From Alloalcanivorax dieselolei B5 (GTDB lineage Bacteria; Pseudomonadota; Gammaproteobacteria; Pseudomonadales; Alcanivoracaceae), in NCBI RefSeq assembly GCF_000300005.1, contig NC_018691.1, positions 2,604,001 to 2,668,000 of the forward strand: a stretch of DNA of 64,000 bases. The letters are read 5' to 3'. A program made the position numbers and the translations under genes. Below the pieces are notes generated by a model. It searched no databases, had not been told where the DNA came from, and was given only the letters and a program-made list of their open reading frames with translations. Positions 51,957-60,634 of this stretch are shown in pieces (positions within the stretch are counted from its first letter, which is position 1; every line of letters begins with the position of its first letter).

Positions 51957-54173
51957 ATGTCACGTGCGAACACCTTCAAGGGCCTTGCCGTCCTGTCACC
52001 GTTACTGCTGGCCGTGACCGCCGCCAGCCATGCCGAGAACCGTCTCGACAGCGTGGTGGTCACCGGCTCCCGGGCGCCGACGCAGATCAGCCAGGTGCCC
52101 GGCAGTATCCATGTGGTTTATCAGGAACAGATCGAAGAGCAGGTCCGTTCCGGCAAATCATTGAAGGAAGCTCTGGGCACGCTGATCCCGAGCATGGACG
52201 TGGGCCCGCAGGGCCGTACCAACTATGGCCAGAACATGCGCGGCCGCTCGGTGCTGGTGATGATCGACGGCGTGTCGCTGAACTCTTCCCGGGGACTGAG
52301 CCGCCAGTTCGACAGCATCGATCCGTTCAACATCGAGCGCATAGAGGTGCTCTCCGGCGCCTCCGCGATTTACGGCGGCGGCGCCACCGGCGGCATCGTC
52401 AACATCATCACCAAGAAGGGCCAGGGCGGGCCGGCCGTCTATGAAACCGAACTGGGCGTGACCAGCGGCTTCAACAACAGCGACGATCGCGACCTGCGCG
52501 CCGCCCAGTCCATTTCCGGCGGCAACGACACCCTGCACGGCCGCCTCGGCGTGGCGGTGCAGAAGAACGGCAGCTTTTACGACGGCAACGGTGACGCCGT
52601 GCTGCCCGACATCAGCCAGACCGACCTGCAGGAGAACCGCAGCGTGGACCTGCTCGGCTCGCTGCAATGGCAGCCGGACGAAAACCAGAACCTGCAACTG
52701 CTCGGTCAGTTCTATGATTCCGGTTACGACGGTGACAAAGGATTGTATCTGGGCGAGAACCTGTCGGCGGTGACCGGCGCCGATCCGGAAGCGTTCGACG
52801 TGCGCTCCGGCTTCAACTCCGACCGGGAACCCGCCACGCGCCGCTACCAGCTCAGCGCCAATTACCGCCATGGCGACGTGCTCGGCCAGACTTTGTATCT
52901 GCAAGCCTTCACCCGCAGCGAAACCATGGATTTCCACCCCTTCCCCTATCTGGACCGGGGCAGCGACCCGAACGCCCCCACCGGATACTATTCGGCGTCC
53001 CGGCAGAACACCGACCTGGCCGGCCTCAAGGCCATGCTGGTGAAGGACTGGAACCGGTTCCGGGTGTCCTATGGCGTGGACTACGACCGTGAAACTTTCG
53101 ACTCCGACCAGATGCTGTTCGACTTCCAGCGGGTGCTGGACAGCGGTGGCCTCGATCTGGACCGGGTCAACAAACTGGGCCGCTATCCCGACTATCAGGT
53201 GGACAGCCTGGCTGCCTTCGTTCAGGCCGACTGGCAGATCACCGACACGCTTCGCTTCAGCAGCGGGCTGCGCCATCAGCGCATGGACGTGGAGGTGGAT
53301 GACTTCATCGCCGTGGCTCAGCAGGTCAAAATCGCACGCGGCCAATTAAGTGGCGCCGACGCCATCCCCGGCGGCAGCAATGACTACCACGCCACCCTGT
53401 TCAATGCCGGCTTTATCCAGGAGCTGAACAACGGTCACCAGCTCTGGATCAACTACAGCCAGGGCTTCGAACTGGCCGATCCGGCCAAGTACTATGGCCG
53501 TGGCAGCTACGACGAGAGCAGCGGTTACGCGGAACTGAAGCGCGGCATCGACGTGGACGGCCAGCCCATGGATGCGATCAAGACCGAGCAGGTGGAACTG
53601 GGTTGGCGCGGCTACGGCGAGCGTTGGAACGCGCAGAGCGCGGTTTACTACAGCTGGTCGGACAAGACGCTGCAGATCAACAGCGGCGATCTGTCGGTGG
53701 ACGTGGAAGACGACAAGAAGCGCAACTACGGCATCGAAGCTCAGTTGGATTACTCTCTCACCGACCAGTGGAGCCTCGGCGGCAACGCCCATATTGTCCG
53801 TTCAGAAGAAAAGAACGACGGCGAATGGGACCCGCAGCTGGCCACCACCGCCAGCCTGTCAAAAGCCACCGCCTACCTCGGCTGGCAGCAGCGCGGCACC
53901 CGTGCCCGCGTGCAGAGCACCTATGTCCACGATCTGGACGACGACTACGATAACGAGATCGACGGCTATACCCTGGTGGATCTGATGGCCAGCCAGCGCT
54001 TGCCGGTGGGCACCGTGTCCGTGGGCATCCAGAACCTGTTCGATCGCGACTACGGCACCATCTGGGGCCAGCGGGCGCAACTGTTCTACGGCGGTTACTA
54101 CGGCCCGGATGCCATGTTCGATCAGCGTGGCCGGGGGCGGACCTACACCCTCTCCTACTCGGTCAAGTACTGA
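51957..54173 (+). CDS. TonB-dependent siderophore receptor (IutA-like)
   Basis: This 738-residue outer-membrane receptor has a signal peptide ending ASHA, a TonB-box region near LDSVVVTGSRAP, the plug domain to about residue 155 (IERIEVLSGASAIYGGGATGGIVNIITKKG), and a 22-strand barrel ending in YTLSYSVKY with the C-terminal aromatic. Plug features resemble hydroxamate or carboxylate siderophore receptors of the IutA type; the ligand is not certain. The start at 51957 is preferred because GGGGAG lies 5 nt before it. The Fur box upstream supports iron control. Confidence 0.9.
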   Translation: MSRANTFKGLAVLSPLLLAVTAASHAENRLDSVVVTGSRAPTQISQVPGSIHVVYQEQIEEQVRSGKSLKEALGTLIPSMDVGPQGRTNYGQNMRGRSVLVMIDGVSLNSSRGLSRQFDSIDPFNIERIEVLSGASAIYGGGATGGIVNIITKKGQGGPAVYETELGVTSGFNNSDDRDLRAAQSISGGNDTLHGRLGVAVQKNGSFYDGNGDAVLPDISQTDLQENRSVDLLGSLQWQPDENQNLQLLGQFYDSGYDGDKGLYLGENLSAVTGADPEAFDVRSGFNSDREPATRRYQLSANYRHGDVLGQTLYLQAFTRSETMDFHPFPYLDRGSDPNAPTGYYSASRQNTDLAGLKAMLVKDWNRFRVSYGVDYDRETFDSDQMLFDFQRVLDSGGLDLDRVNKLGRYPDYQVDSLAAFVQADWQITDTLRFSSGLRHQRMDVEVDDFIAVAQQVKIARGQLSGADAIPGGSNDYHATLFNAGFIQELNNGHQLWINYSQGFELADPAKYYGRGSYDESSGYAELKRGIDVDGQPMDAIKTEQVELGWRGYGERWNAQSAVYYSWSDKTLQINSGDLSVDVEDDKKRNYGIEAQLDYSLTDQWSLGGNAHIVRSEEKNDGEWDPQLATTASLSKATAYLGWQQRGTRARVQSTYVHDLDDDYDNEIDGYTLVDLMASQRLPVGTVSVGIQNLFDRDYGTIWGQRAQLFYGGYYGPDAMFDQRGRGRTYTLSYSVKY

Positions 54174-54227
54174 GCACCGTGACCCTTTATTTGAGATGAC
54201 TTTCTAACACACCTACACGCTACGAAG

Positions 54228-54239
54228 CCGCTGTAGGAG
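54228..54239 (+). repeat. Left half of the REP palindrome split by the IS110 element
   Basis: CCGCTGTAGGAG is exactly complementary to CTCCTACAGCGG at 55495-55506 beyond the element. It is the left end of a REP sequence whose remainder lies at 55437-55506. The last AG (54238-54239) is the core dinucleotide, CT on the transposase strand. Confidence 0.8.
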
Positions 54240-54261
54240 ATTCTATGGTGCCCCGCAACCC

Positions 54262-55206
54262 TTAAAAGAGCTTTGCGGGGCAATATTCTTGTTGCTGCTT
54301 CATCAGGGCGAAAGCGGTGCGGGCGATCTTCCGGGCCAGGATCACCAAGGCTTGGGTGGTGTGCAGTCCCCGATCCCGATAGCGCTGATAGAAGGCGCGC
54401 CAGACCGGGTGTCGAGAGGCGCTCATGGCGGCACAGTGCAGCAGTCGCCTGACCTCGGTATCCCCTTGCTTGGTCAGCTTACGCTTGCCTGTGAGTTTAC
54501 CAGAGTCACGCACTCGGACATCCAGCCCCAGGAAGGCCACGAAGGCATCGCTGTTCTTGAAGTCCCCTCTCAGGAAGGCCATGACCAAGGCGGTGGCGGT
54601 GAGCTCGCCGACCCCATCGATGGCGTCGCAGCGTTGGACCTGGGTCTGTAAGCCTGCGGCCCTCACCGCACTCTTGAGCCGTTTCTGGATCAGAGTGTCA
54701 ATCCGGTCCATTTCGGCGATCAGGGCCTGTAGCGGGGCCTTGAGCTCCGGTTCTCCGCTCAGGCTCTGGCGTAATGCCGTGCGGGCCTTAACCAAGGCGG
54801 CGCGGCGACGCAGCAGGCTCTGCAGCACCCGGTACGCCTTTGGGGGTGGGCTCCATGGGCGTAACTCGTCTTTCTCCCTGCGCAGATAGCGGGCCAGCAA
54901 CTGGGCATCGGCCAGATCCGTCTTGGCCCGCCCTCCAACGCCTTTGCGGTAGTTGCTGAGGCGGTAGCCGTCCACCACATAGACCCGGTGGCCCTTGGCG
55001 TGTGCGCGCTCGGTAATGTCCAGGTGATAGGTGCTGGTCGCCTCAATGGCGATATCGCAGCCCTTGGGGAGGGTGGCCAGCCATTGGCGGATGGCCTGGG
55101 GGGTATTGTCGATGGTGACGGTTTGGTTCAGGTCCTGGAGGTGAATCACCAGGTCGTCTTTGGCCACATCAATCCCGATCTCCGGGCGGCTTGCCGGCAT
55201 TGCCAT
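54262..55206 (-). CDS. IS110-family transposase (bridge RNA-guided recombinase)
   Basis: This 314-residue protein has an N-terminal RuvC-like DEDD domain with D13 (GIDVAKDD), E55 (AIEATSTYH), D97 and D100 (KTDLADAQ). A coiled-coil middle and the C-terminal Transposase_20 domain follow, with the helix-hairpin AIDGVGELTATALV and the catalytic Ser near S235 (RVRDSGKLTGKRK). All expected catalytic positions are present. The stop lies within a 9-bp hairpin GCCCCGCAA/TTGCGGGGC (54250-54281) near the right end. IS110 enzymes are guided by an RNA made from the element's own non-coding end. Confidence 0.95.
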   Translation of the reverse strand: MAMPASRPEIGIDVAKDDLVIHLQDLNQTVTIDNTPQAIRQWLATLPKGCDIAIEATSTYHLDITERAHAKGHRVYVVDGYRLSNYRKGVGGRAKTDLADAQLLARYLRREKDELRPWSPPPKAYRVLQSLLRRRAALVKARTALRQSLSGEPELKAPLQALIAEMDRIDTLIQKRLKSAVRAAGLQTQVQRCDAIDGVGELTATALVMAFLRGDFKNSDAFVAFLGLDVRVRDSGKLTGKRKLTKQGDTEVRRLLHCAAMSASRHPVWRAFYQRYRDRGLHTTQALVILARKIARTAFALMKQQQEYCPAKLF

Positions 55207-55241
55207 GGGGCACCCCTGTCAGCTAGGTTAAATGGGCTTGT

Positions 55242-55423
55242 CGGGGCGCACCGTAACGCTGGCTTGCAGAGTATCGTCGGTCTGAGTGTGCGCTCAGCCG
55301 ATGGATTCCTTATCGGCGTTTGAAGGTGCGGGGTGGGGCCATATCTCCCACAGTCTGTACCCTAGGGTCAGAAGCTTGCCTGGTCCCTCCACCCCGACAA
55401 GTCTTTTCTTTCTAAGACTTGCC
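55242..55423 (-). ncRNA. Predicted bridge RNA of the IS110 element
   Basis: Read on the minus strand from 55423, three structures follow in order. First, a 5' stem-loop pairs 55414-55421 with 55398-55405 (AAGACTTG/CAAGTCTT on the plus strand). Second, a target-binding loop is closed by GGGGTGG/CCACCCC (55389-55395 with 55330-55336). It holds AGGCAAGCT (55381-55373) and CTGTGGGAG (55353-55345) on either side of a hairpin ACCCTAGGGT. Third, a donor-binding loop is closed by GCACC/GGTGC and AACGC/GCGTT. It holds GGAATC (55309-55304) and TGCAAG (55268-55263) around CTGAG/CTCAG. The first guide pair matches the flanking REP; the second matches the element ends. RNA ends are approximate. Confidence 0.75.
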
Positions 55424-55436
55424 GGGAAACCATACA

Positions 55437-55506
55437 AGCTTGCCTTGCAAGCGAATTTCTGGGGCCCGAAAGCCCGATTCGCTTGCAGGGCAAGCTCCTA
55501 CAGCGG
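55437..55506. repeat. REP palindrome (right part) disrupted by the IS110 element
   Basis: AGCTTGCCTTGCAAGCGAAT (55437-55456) pairs with ATTCGCTTGCAGGGCAAGCT (55477-55496), with one G-T type mismatch. An inner GGGC-CCGAAA-GCCC hairpin lies between, and CTCCTACAGCGG at the end pairs with the left remnant at 54228-54239. The sequence style matches Pseudomonas-type REP elements. The distal arm still carries an intact GGCAAG-CT-CCTACAG target. From here to the acyltransferase stop (55507-55561) I see nothing else. Confidence 0.8.
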
Positions 55507-55561
55507 CCTTGTAGCAATCTCTGAATTCATGTCCCTGGGATCTGTCCGAGCGCGAGTTTTT

Positions 55562-56203
55562 TCACAGATGTTGCCGGCGGCGCTTGAGCGGCGCCGACAA
55601 CCTTTCCGGATGGCGCGGTTCGACATCGTCCAGCAAGGCGTAAATCGCTTCCAGATCCTTCTCCACATCGCCGGTGGGCCAGAACGCGTCCAGGATCCGT
55701 GCCTCCTTGCGGCGGTAGCAGAACGTCACCACGATGATCGGCAGTTCCAGCGTCACAGCAATCCGATAGAAACCGGTCTTCCATTCTTGCGCCCCGGTGC
55801 GGGTGCCTTCCGGCGTGATGCCCAGCCAGAACGGATCGCCTGCCGCCAATAATCGTTGCGTTTCCTCCACCAGCCCGCCGGCGCGGTCCCGGTGCACGGG
55901 GATACCGCCAAGTGCCTTGAGCAGCACACCGGTGGGGCCCCGAAACAAGGTGTGCTTGGCCATGAAACGGATGTCCAGGCGCAGGCTCTGGATCGCGCTG
56001 ATGCCCACCAGCCCGTCGTAATTGGACGTGTGCGGGGCGGCGATCATCACCGCCCGCGAAATATCGGGCAAACGCCCGACCACTTTCCAGCCGATGGCGC
56101 GAAGAATCCAGCGGCCCAGCAGCGCCATCGGCGCACTGCCGCGGCGCGGCACCCGCGCTCCCAGGTCCGCCGGATGCAGAGGAGGCAGCTCAAGCCCGCT
56201 CAT
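55562..56203 (-). CDS. 1-acyl-sn-glycerol-3-phosphate acyltransferase family protein
   Basis: This protein of about 213 residues has the PlsC-family motif IAAPHTSNYDG (HX4D, about residues 52-62), the FMAKHTLFRGPTG segment, and GITPEGTRTG. It should transfer an acyl chain to lysophosphatidic acid or a related lipid at the inner membrane. The start at 56203 lies 4 bp after the thioesterase stop. A later Met (56128) is possible, as the ribosome site is poor at both. It is probably cotranscribed with the thioesterase. Confidence 0.85.
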   Translation of the reverse strand: MSGLELPPLHPADLGARVPRRGSAPMALLGRWILRAIGWKVVGRLPDISRAVMIAAPHTSNYDGLVGISAIQSLRLDIRFMAKHTLFRGPTGVLLKALGGIPVHRDRAGGLVEETQRLLAAGDPFWLGITPEGTRTGAQEWKTGFYRIAVTLELPIIVVTFCYRRKEARILDAFWPTGDVEKDLEAIYALLDDVEPRHPERLSAPLKRRRQHL

Positions 56204-56207
56204 GGAA

Positions 56208-57002
56208 TCAGCCAAACACCACGATGGTCTGGCGGCTGAACGCCACCGGACGGCCTTCGCCATCCCAGATCACCGAGCGATTCTGGCCGTAGCCGTCGGC
56301 GAAGCTGTCAGTGTGCACGGTGTACTGCCAATGATCAGTCCAGGGCAGCTCGGCCGGGTCCTCCAGGAATTCCATGATCCAGGTCATGGAGCTGGAAGGC
56401 ACCCGCTTGGTCAGCATCGGAATCACCGACGGCGGCCAGACATCCACCAGGCAGGCCAGACAGGCGGCATCCTGGCGTTGTGGACGCTCACGGAAGCTCA
56501 TGTAGCCTTCGAAGTCCGGCTTGTCGCTGCCGGAGTAGGGAAACTGGCCGGTCACCGGGCGCATTTCGAACTCGCGCAGGAAATCCGGGGAGACGCCTTC
56601 CATGAACGGAATGGCGTGGTAGTCTTCGGCGGGTTTCCAGTCCGGCGCCGCCGGTCCCTGGACCCGGATGGAAGACTCACGGGCATGGCCCAGGCTGGCC
56701 AGCATGGTGCTCACTACCTGGCCGTCCTGACGGGCGGTCACTTGCATCTGGGTCACGGATTTTCCGCTGCGCAGGATTTCCGCGTCCAGCGCCAGCGGCC
56801 CCGGAACGGCGGGACCGACAAAAGTCAGGGCGAACGAACGCAACGGCGGCGGCTCCGGCAGTTCCCGCGCCAGATGAGCCTGCATGTGGCGGATCAGAAT
56901 AGCGCCCATCAAACCGCCAAAGGTGGCACGGCCCTGCCCCCAACCTTCGGGCAGAATCATTTCATTGGCTTCAGCCGCAACCATAATGGAATCAAATTTC
57001 AT
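56208..57002 (-). CDS. TesB-like double-hotdog acyl-CoA thioesterase
   Basis: This 264-residue protein has two hotdog halves, as in 4HBT_3/TesB-like thioesterases: GRATFGGLMGAILIRHMQAH in the first and VPSSSMTWIMEFLEDPAELP in the second. Both carry the expected central helix and strand. It would hydrolyse acyl-CoA in the cytoplasm. The start follows GGGAGCG 5 nt upstream. It is 4 bp upstream of the acyltransferase gene, a lipid-remodelling pair. Confidence 0.85.
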   Translation of the reverse strand: MKFDSIMVAAEANEMILPEGWGQGRATFGGLMGAILIRHMQAHLARELPEPPPLRSFALTFVGPAVPGPLALDAEILRSGKSVTQMQVTARQDGQVVSTMLASLGHARESSIRVQGPAAPDWKPAEDYHAIPFMEGVSPDFLREFEMRPVTGQFPYSGSDKPDFEGYMSFRERPQRQDAACLACLVDVWPPSVIPMLTKRVPSSSMTWIMEFLEDPAELPWTDHWQYTVHTDSFADGYGQNRSVIWDGEGRPVAFSRQTIVVFG

Positions 57003-57124
57003 ATTTCGCTCCCTCCGAAAGCGGCTATTGATAGCAGAGGGCGTGTTCCAGGGAAAGGGCCGAAACGATCACACTGCGGGATGCGTGGTCAATCAGGCTA
57101 ATAGCGACATGGACAAGTCGGACG

Positions 57125-59602
57125 TCAGACGTCCGACGCCTTCCTCTTCTTCGTCTTTGCCGTCGCCTCGGCCCGCAGCGGATCCTCCGGCCACGGGTGT
57201 TTGGGATAACGGCCGCGCAGGTCCTTGCGGACCTCGGCGTAGCCCTCCCGCCAGAAACGGCCGAGATCCCCGGTGATGGCGGCCGGACGTCCGGCCGGGG
57301 TCAACAGCGAGGCGGTCAGAGGCAGTTGCCCGTCAGCCAGGGACGGCAGCGCTTCCATGCCGAAACACTCCTGCAACTTTACCTCCAGGCGCGGGCCGCC
57401 GTCGGGCAAATAATCGATCGGTACCGAACGCCCCGACGCCACCGTGCAGCGCTCCGGCAGCCACTGATCCAACCGCGCCTGCCGTTCGTGGCCAAGCCAC
57501 AGGGACAACGCCTGCCCCAGCGGCAAAGCACGCAGATCCCGCAAGCCACGGTGCCCGGCCAGGAACGGCAGTAGCCAGGATTCCAGCGTAGCGAGCAGGC
57601 TGCCGTCGTCCGCCGCCGGCCACTCTTGCGGGCGCAGCCGATGCATCCAGTTCACCCGTGCCTGCCACTGGCGCCAGCGTGGCTCCCACGGCAGCACCGC
57701 CAGTCCCCGCTGACGAATACCGGCCAGCAAACCCTGTTCGATCATCGCCGGCGGTGGCGAGGGCAACGGACGCTGCTCAATCACCAGCTGACCCAGGACG
57801 CGTATCCGCTCGGCCACTACCCGCTCGCGGTGCTCGTCCCATCCCACCCGTTCTTTCCAGGGAGCCGACTCCAGGACCGTGGCCAGCGCTTCCCCGTCCA
57901 ATCCCCAAGCCAACCGGATCCGGCCCTCCCTGGGATCACCGTCGGTGTCCAGCACCACCAGCCATTCATGGCCGGCCAGCGCCGAGCCCGGTTGCAGACG
58001 GGCGCCAGAGCCGTCAGCGAGAACGTAACGAGCACCATCAGCGACGCTATGACGACTTGTGCCTTGCTCCCGCCGGCGGGCCAGGCCGTCCGGAAAGGCC
58101 TCCGCCAACACCCGTCCCAACAGATTGGCATCGGCTTCTTGTCGATCCGCTTGCACGCCGCGTAAACGCCTCAACGCTTTACGCAGCAACGGCCAATCCC
58201 CGGGGCGGGCTCGATACCGCTGCCAACGCCGTTGCAAATCCACTTCCCGGTCCAGCCCCGCCGGCGCGTCCTGAATCAGCAACGCCAGTATCGCCGCGCT
58301 TTCCGAGCAGCCGTGTTGATGACCGCGCACCACCAAAGCCCCCTGCTCCGGATCCATTGGCAGCGTCGCCAGCGCTCGGCCCAGCTCGCTGAGCGCGCCC
58401 TTCTCATCGAGCGCGCCCAACCGTTGCAGCCGCGCCCGCGCCGCCCGCCAGGGCCCCGCCGGCGGTGGCGTCAGCCAGAACAATTCACCAGGGTCGCGAC
58501 ACCCCCAGCGGGCCAGATCCAGCACCAAACCGTCCAGCGCCACCTGGCTGGTCTCCGCTTCGATATGACGGGCCAGCACTTCCTCCCGGGACCACAACCG
58601 CAGGCACTGGCCCGGCCCAAGCCGCCCGGCGCGCCCGGCGCGCTGGTCAGCGTTGGCCTGGCTGATACGCCGGGTGGTCAGGCGGCTGCGATGGCGCCGT
58701 GGATCGTATTGCGGGCTACGCTGCAAACCGCTGTCCACCACTGTGGTAACGCCGTCCAACGTCACGCTGGTCTCCGCCACATTGGTGGCCAGCACCACCC
58801 GCGGCCCCTGACTGGCGCGCAGGACCCGCTGTTGCTCATCACCATCGAGGCGACCGTGCAGAACCTCCACCGCGCAGTCGAGTCCGGCCAGGGCCTCGCT
58901 CAATCGGCGAATTTCCCCGGCGCCGGGCAAGAACACCAGCACCGTGCCCTCCCCCGCCACCTCACGCACGCAGTCGGCGCAATGATCCAGCCAATGGCGC
59001 TCCCGTCCCGGCGCCCGATAGTGCACCTCCACCGGATACTGCCGCCCTTCGCTGCGCACCACCGGCAACGCCAGCCCTTCGCCCAGCGGCTCCGCGTCCA
59101 GGGTCGCCGACATCACCAACAGACGCAGGTCCTCGCGCAACGCCTGCCGCACTTCCTGCACCAGGGCCAGGCCCAGATCCGCCTGCAGGGAACGCTCGTG
59201 AAACTCGTCGAACAGCACCGCCGCATACCGCTCCAGAGCCGGGTCCTCATGCAGCATGCGGGTGAGCACACCTTCGGTGACCACTTCGATCACCGTGTCC
59301 TTGCCCGCGCGGCTGTCCAGCCGGGTGCGATAGCCAATTCTCTGCCCCACCGGCTCGCCCAGTTGCAACGCCATATAAGTGGCCACCGAGCGGGCCGCCA
59401 CCCGGCGCGGCTCCAGCATCAGAATGCGGCGCTCCTGGCGCCAGTCGGCATCCAGCAGGGCCAGCGGCACCCGGGTGGATTTACCGGCTCCCGGCGGCGC
59501 TTCCAGCACGGCACCGCCGTGCTGTCGCAGGGCATCGAGCAGGTCCGGCAGAACCTCGTCCACCGGCAGGGAATCGGATGGGATAAAAGCATTCGTGGTC
59601 AT
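57125..59602 (-). CDS. hrpB: ATP-dependent helicase HrpB
   Basis: This 825-residue DEAH/RHA-type helicase has Walker A EAPPGAGKSTRVPLAL (about residues 35-50), the DEFH box LFDEFHERSLQADLG, SAT motif VMSATLDAEPLG, and motif VI QRAGRAGRLGPG. The HA2 and HrpB-specific C-terminal domains follow, ending in a basic tail ATAKTKKRKASDV. It is thought to act on RNA; its exact role is not known. It is a single gene, and the 122-bp gap before the thioesterase shows no clear terminator. Confidence 0.93.
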   Translation of the reverse strand: MTTNAFIPSDSLPVDEVLPDLLDALRQHGGAVLEAPPGAGKSTRVPLALLDADWRQERRILMLEPRRVAARSVATYMALQLGEPVGQRIGYRTRLDSRAGKDTVIEVVTEGVLTRMLHEDPALERYAAVLFDEFHERSLQADLGLALVQEVRQALREDLRLLVMSATLDAEPLGEGLALPVVRSEGRQYPVEVHYRAPGRERHWLDHCADCVREVAGEGTVLVFLPGAGEIRRLSEALAGLDCAVEVLHGRLDGDEQQRVLRASQGPRVVLATNVAETSVTLDGVTTVVDSGLQRSPQYDPRRHRSRLTTRRISQANADQRAGRAGRLGPGQCLRLWSREEVLARHIEAETSQVALDGLVLDLARWGCRDPGELFWLTPPPAGPWRAARARLQRLGALDEKGALSELGRALATLPMDPEQGALVVRGHQHGCSESAAILALLIQDAPAGLDREVDLQRRWQRYRARPGDWPLLRKALRRLRGVQADRQEADANLLGRVLAEAFPDGLARRREQGTSRHSVADGARYVLADGSGARLQPGSALAGHEWLVVLDTDGDPREGRIRLAWGLDGEALATVLESAPWKERVGWDEHRERVVAERIRVLGQLVIEQRPLPSPPPAMIEQGLLAGIRQRGLAVLPWEPRWRQWQARVNWMHRLRPQEWPAADDGSLLATLESWLLPFLAGHRGLRDLRALPLGQALSLWLGHERQARLDQWLPERCTVASGRSVPIDYLPDGGPRLEVKLQECFGMEALPSLADGQLPLTASLLTPAGRPAAITGDLGRFWREGYAEVRKDLRGRYPKHPWPEDPLRAEATAKTKKRKASDV

Positions 59603-59656
59603 GGCGCGTCATGATACAGACGCACCCGCCCGGCGGGCAGTGGCGCTGAAGCCCCG

Positions 59657-60535
59657 TCAGTGCACAGGCGCGCCGTCCACCAGAGCGCTGACCACGTTCA
59701 GCAACGGGTCGTCCGCCCGGTCCGCGCGATGGGCGAATACCAGGCGCACTGGCGGGCCCGCTTCACAGAGCACGGTCACTCCGTCCTGCCGCCGTGCCTC
59801 ATCGGTGCCGCCTTCATGCACCAGGCCCAATCCGGCACCGGCGGCGACCAGGCCCCGGGTCATGCTTTCCTTGTCGACCCGGATGATGCGCGGGGGACGG
59901 ATGCCGTGCCGCCGGAACAGCGCTTCCGCCGCCCGGCCGCAGCCGCTATCGGCGCCGGGACAAATCCACGGCAACGTCTCCAGACGCCGCCAATCGAGCG
60001 GCCCCGGTGTCACCCAATCCGACGGCGCCACCAACTGAATGCTGAAGCGGGCCAGTTCCCAGGCGATCAGGCCTTCCTCCGCCGGCCCGGCGCGGTGATA
60101 GAAAGCCGCGTCCAGGGCTCCTCGCTGCAGCGCTTCGGCGAGGTCCCGGGAAGCACCGTATTCCAGCGCCACGTCCACATCGGGATGATGGCGCGCCAAT
60201 TCGGTAAGCAAACGCCGTAACGGTGCCGGCTGAATGTTATGGCCAGCACCCAGCCGCAACCGGCCCGCCGGCCCACCGCCCAGGCGGGCGGCTTGCCGCA
60301 ACAGGTCCTGGCGGGCCGCCAGCACCGCTTCCGCCCTGGTCAGCAGGATTTCACCGTCGGCGGTGAGGCTCATGCCCCGGGGGGTACGTTGGAACAGGGT
60401 CAGTGACAGGGATTGCTCCAGCGCCTGAACGCGGGCGCTGATCGCCGGCTGGCTCAGGCACAGACGGCGGGAGGCGCGGGTGATGGAGCCTTCCCGGGCC
60501 ACCGTCACGAATACGGTCAGTTGCTGCAGATCCAT
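59657..60535 (-). CDS. LysR-family transcriptional regulator
   Basis: This 292-residue protein has an N-terminal HTH (SITRASRRLCLSQPAISARV, about residues 17-36) and an effector domain with LRLGAGHNIQPAPLRRLL. It lies between hrpB and the methyltransferase gene, all on the same strand, with 99 bp upstream containing a tandem direct repeat CGCTCTTTATCCGA (60538-60565). There is no divergent partner, so its target is not obvious. Confidence 0.9.
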   Translation of the reverse strand: MDLQQLTVFVTVAREGSITRASRRLCLSQPAISARVQALEQSLSLTLFQRTPRGMSLTADGEILLTRAEAVLAARQDLLRQAARLGGGPAGRLRLGAGHNIQPAPLRRLLTELARHHPDVDVALEYGASRDLAEALQRGALDAAFYHRAGPAEEGLIAWELARFSIQLVAPSDWVTPGPLDWRRLETLPWICPGADSGCGRAAEALFRRHGIRPPRIIRVDKESMTRGLVAAGAGLGLVHEGGTDEARRQDGVTVLCEAGPPVRLVFAHRADRADDPLLNVVSALVDGAPVH

Positions 60536-60634
60536 TCGCTCTTTATCCGATCGCTCTTTATCCGACCGATTGGACTTTCGGCCAGATCCGCATCATGGCC
60601 CGAATCGGATAGCGTTGAGAAGCTCGCCGGACCT

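Larger units (their letters stand above)
54240..55436 (-). mobile_element. IS110-family insertion sequence (IS621-like) in a REP element
   Basis: The element is about 1.2 kb, with one transposase on the minus strand, a short right end (22 bp) and a long non-coding left end. It has no terminal inverted repeats. AG (CT on the transposase strand) flanks both sides at 54238-54239 and 55437-55438. Joining the flanks restores the arm CCGCTGTAGGAG-CTTGCC of a REP palindrome. The transposase-strand ends are CT-TGTATGG on the left and CCATAGAAT-CT on the right, close to the IS621 donor pattern as I recall it. The transposase is intact, so it is possibly active. Confidence 0.85.

Noticed and set aside
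55286-55852. Plus-strand frame across the IS110 left end and the acyltransferase gene
   Set aside because: It spans the bridge-RNA region, the REP palindrome and a gene on the other strand, with no domain and mixed composition.
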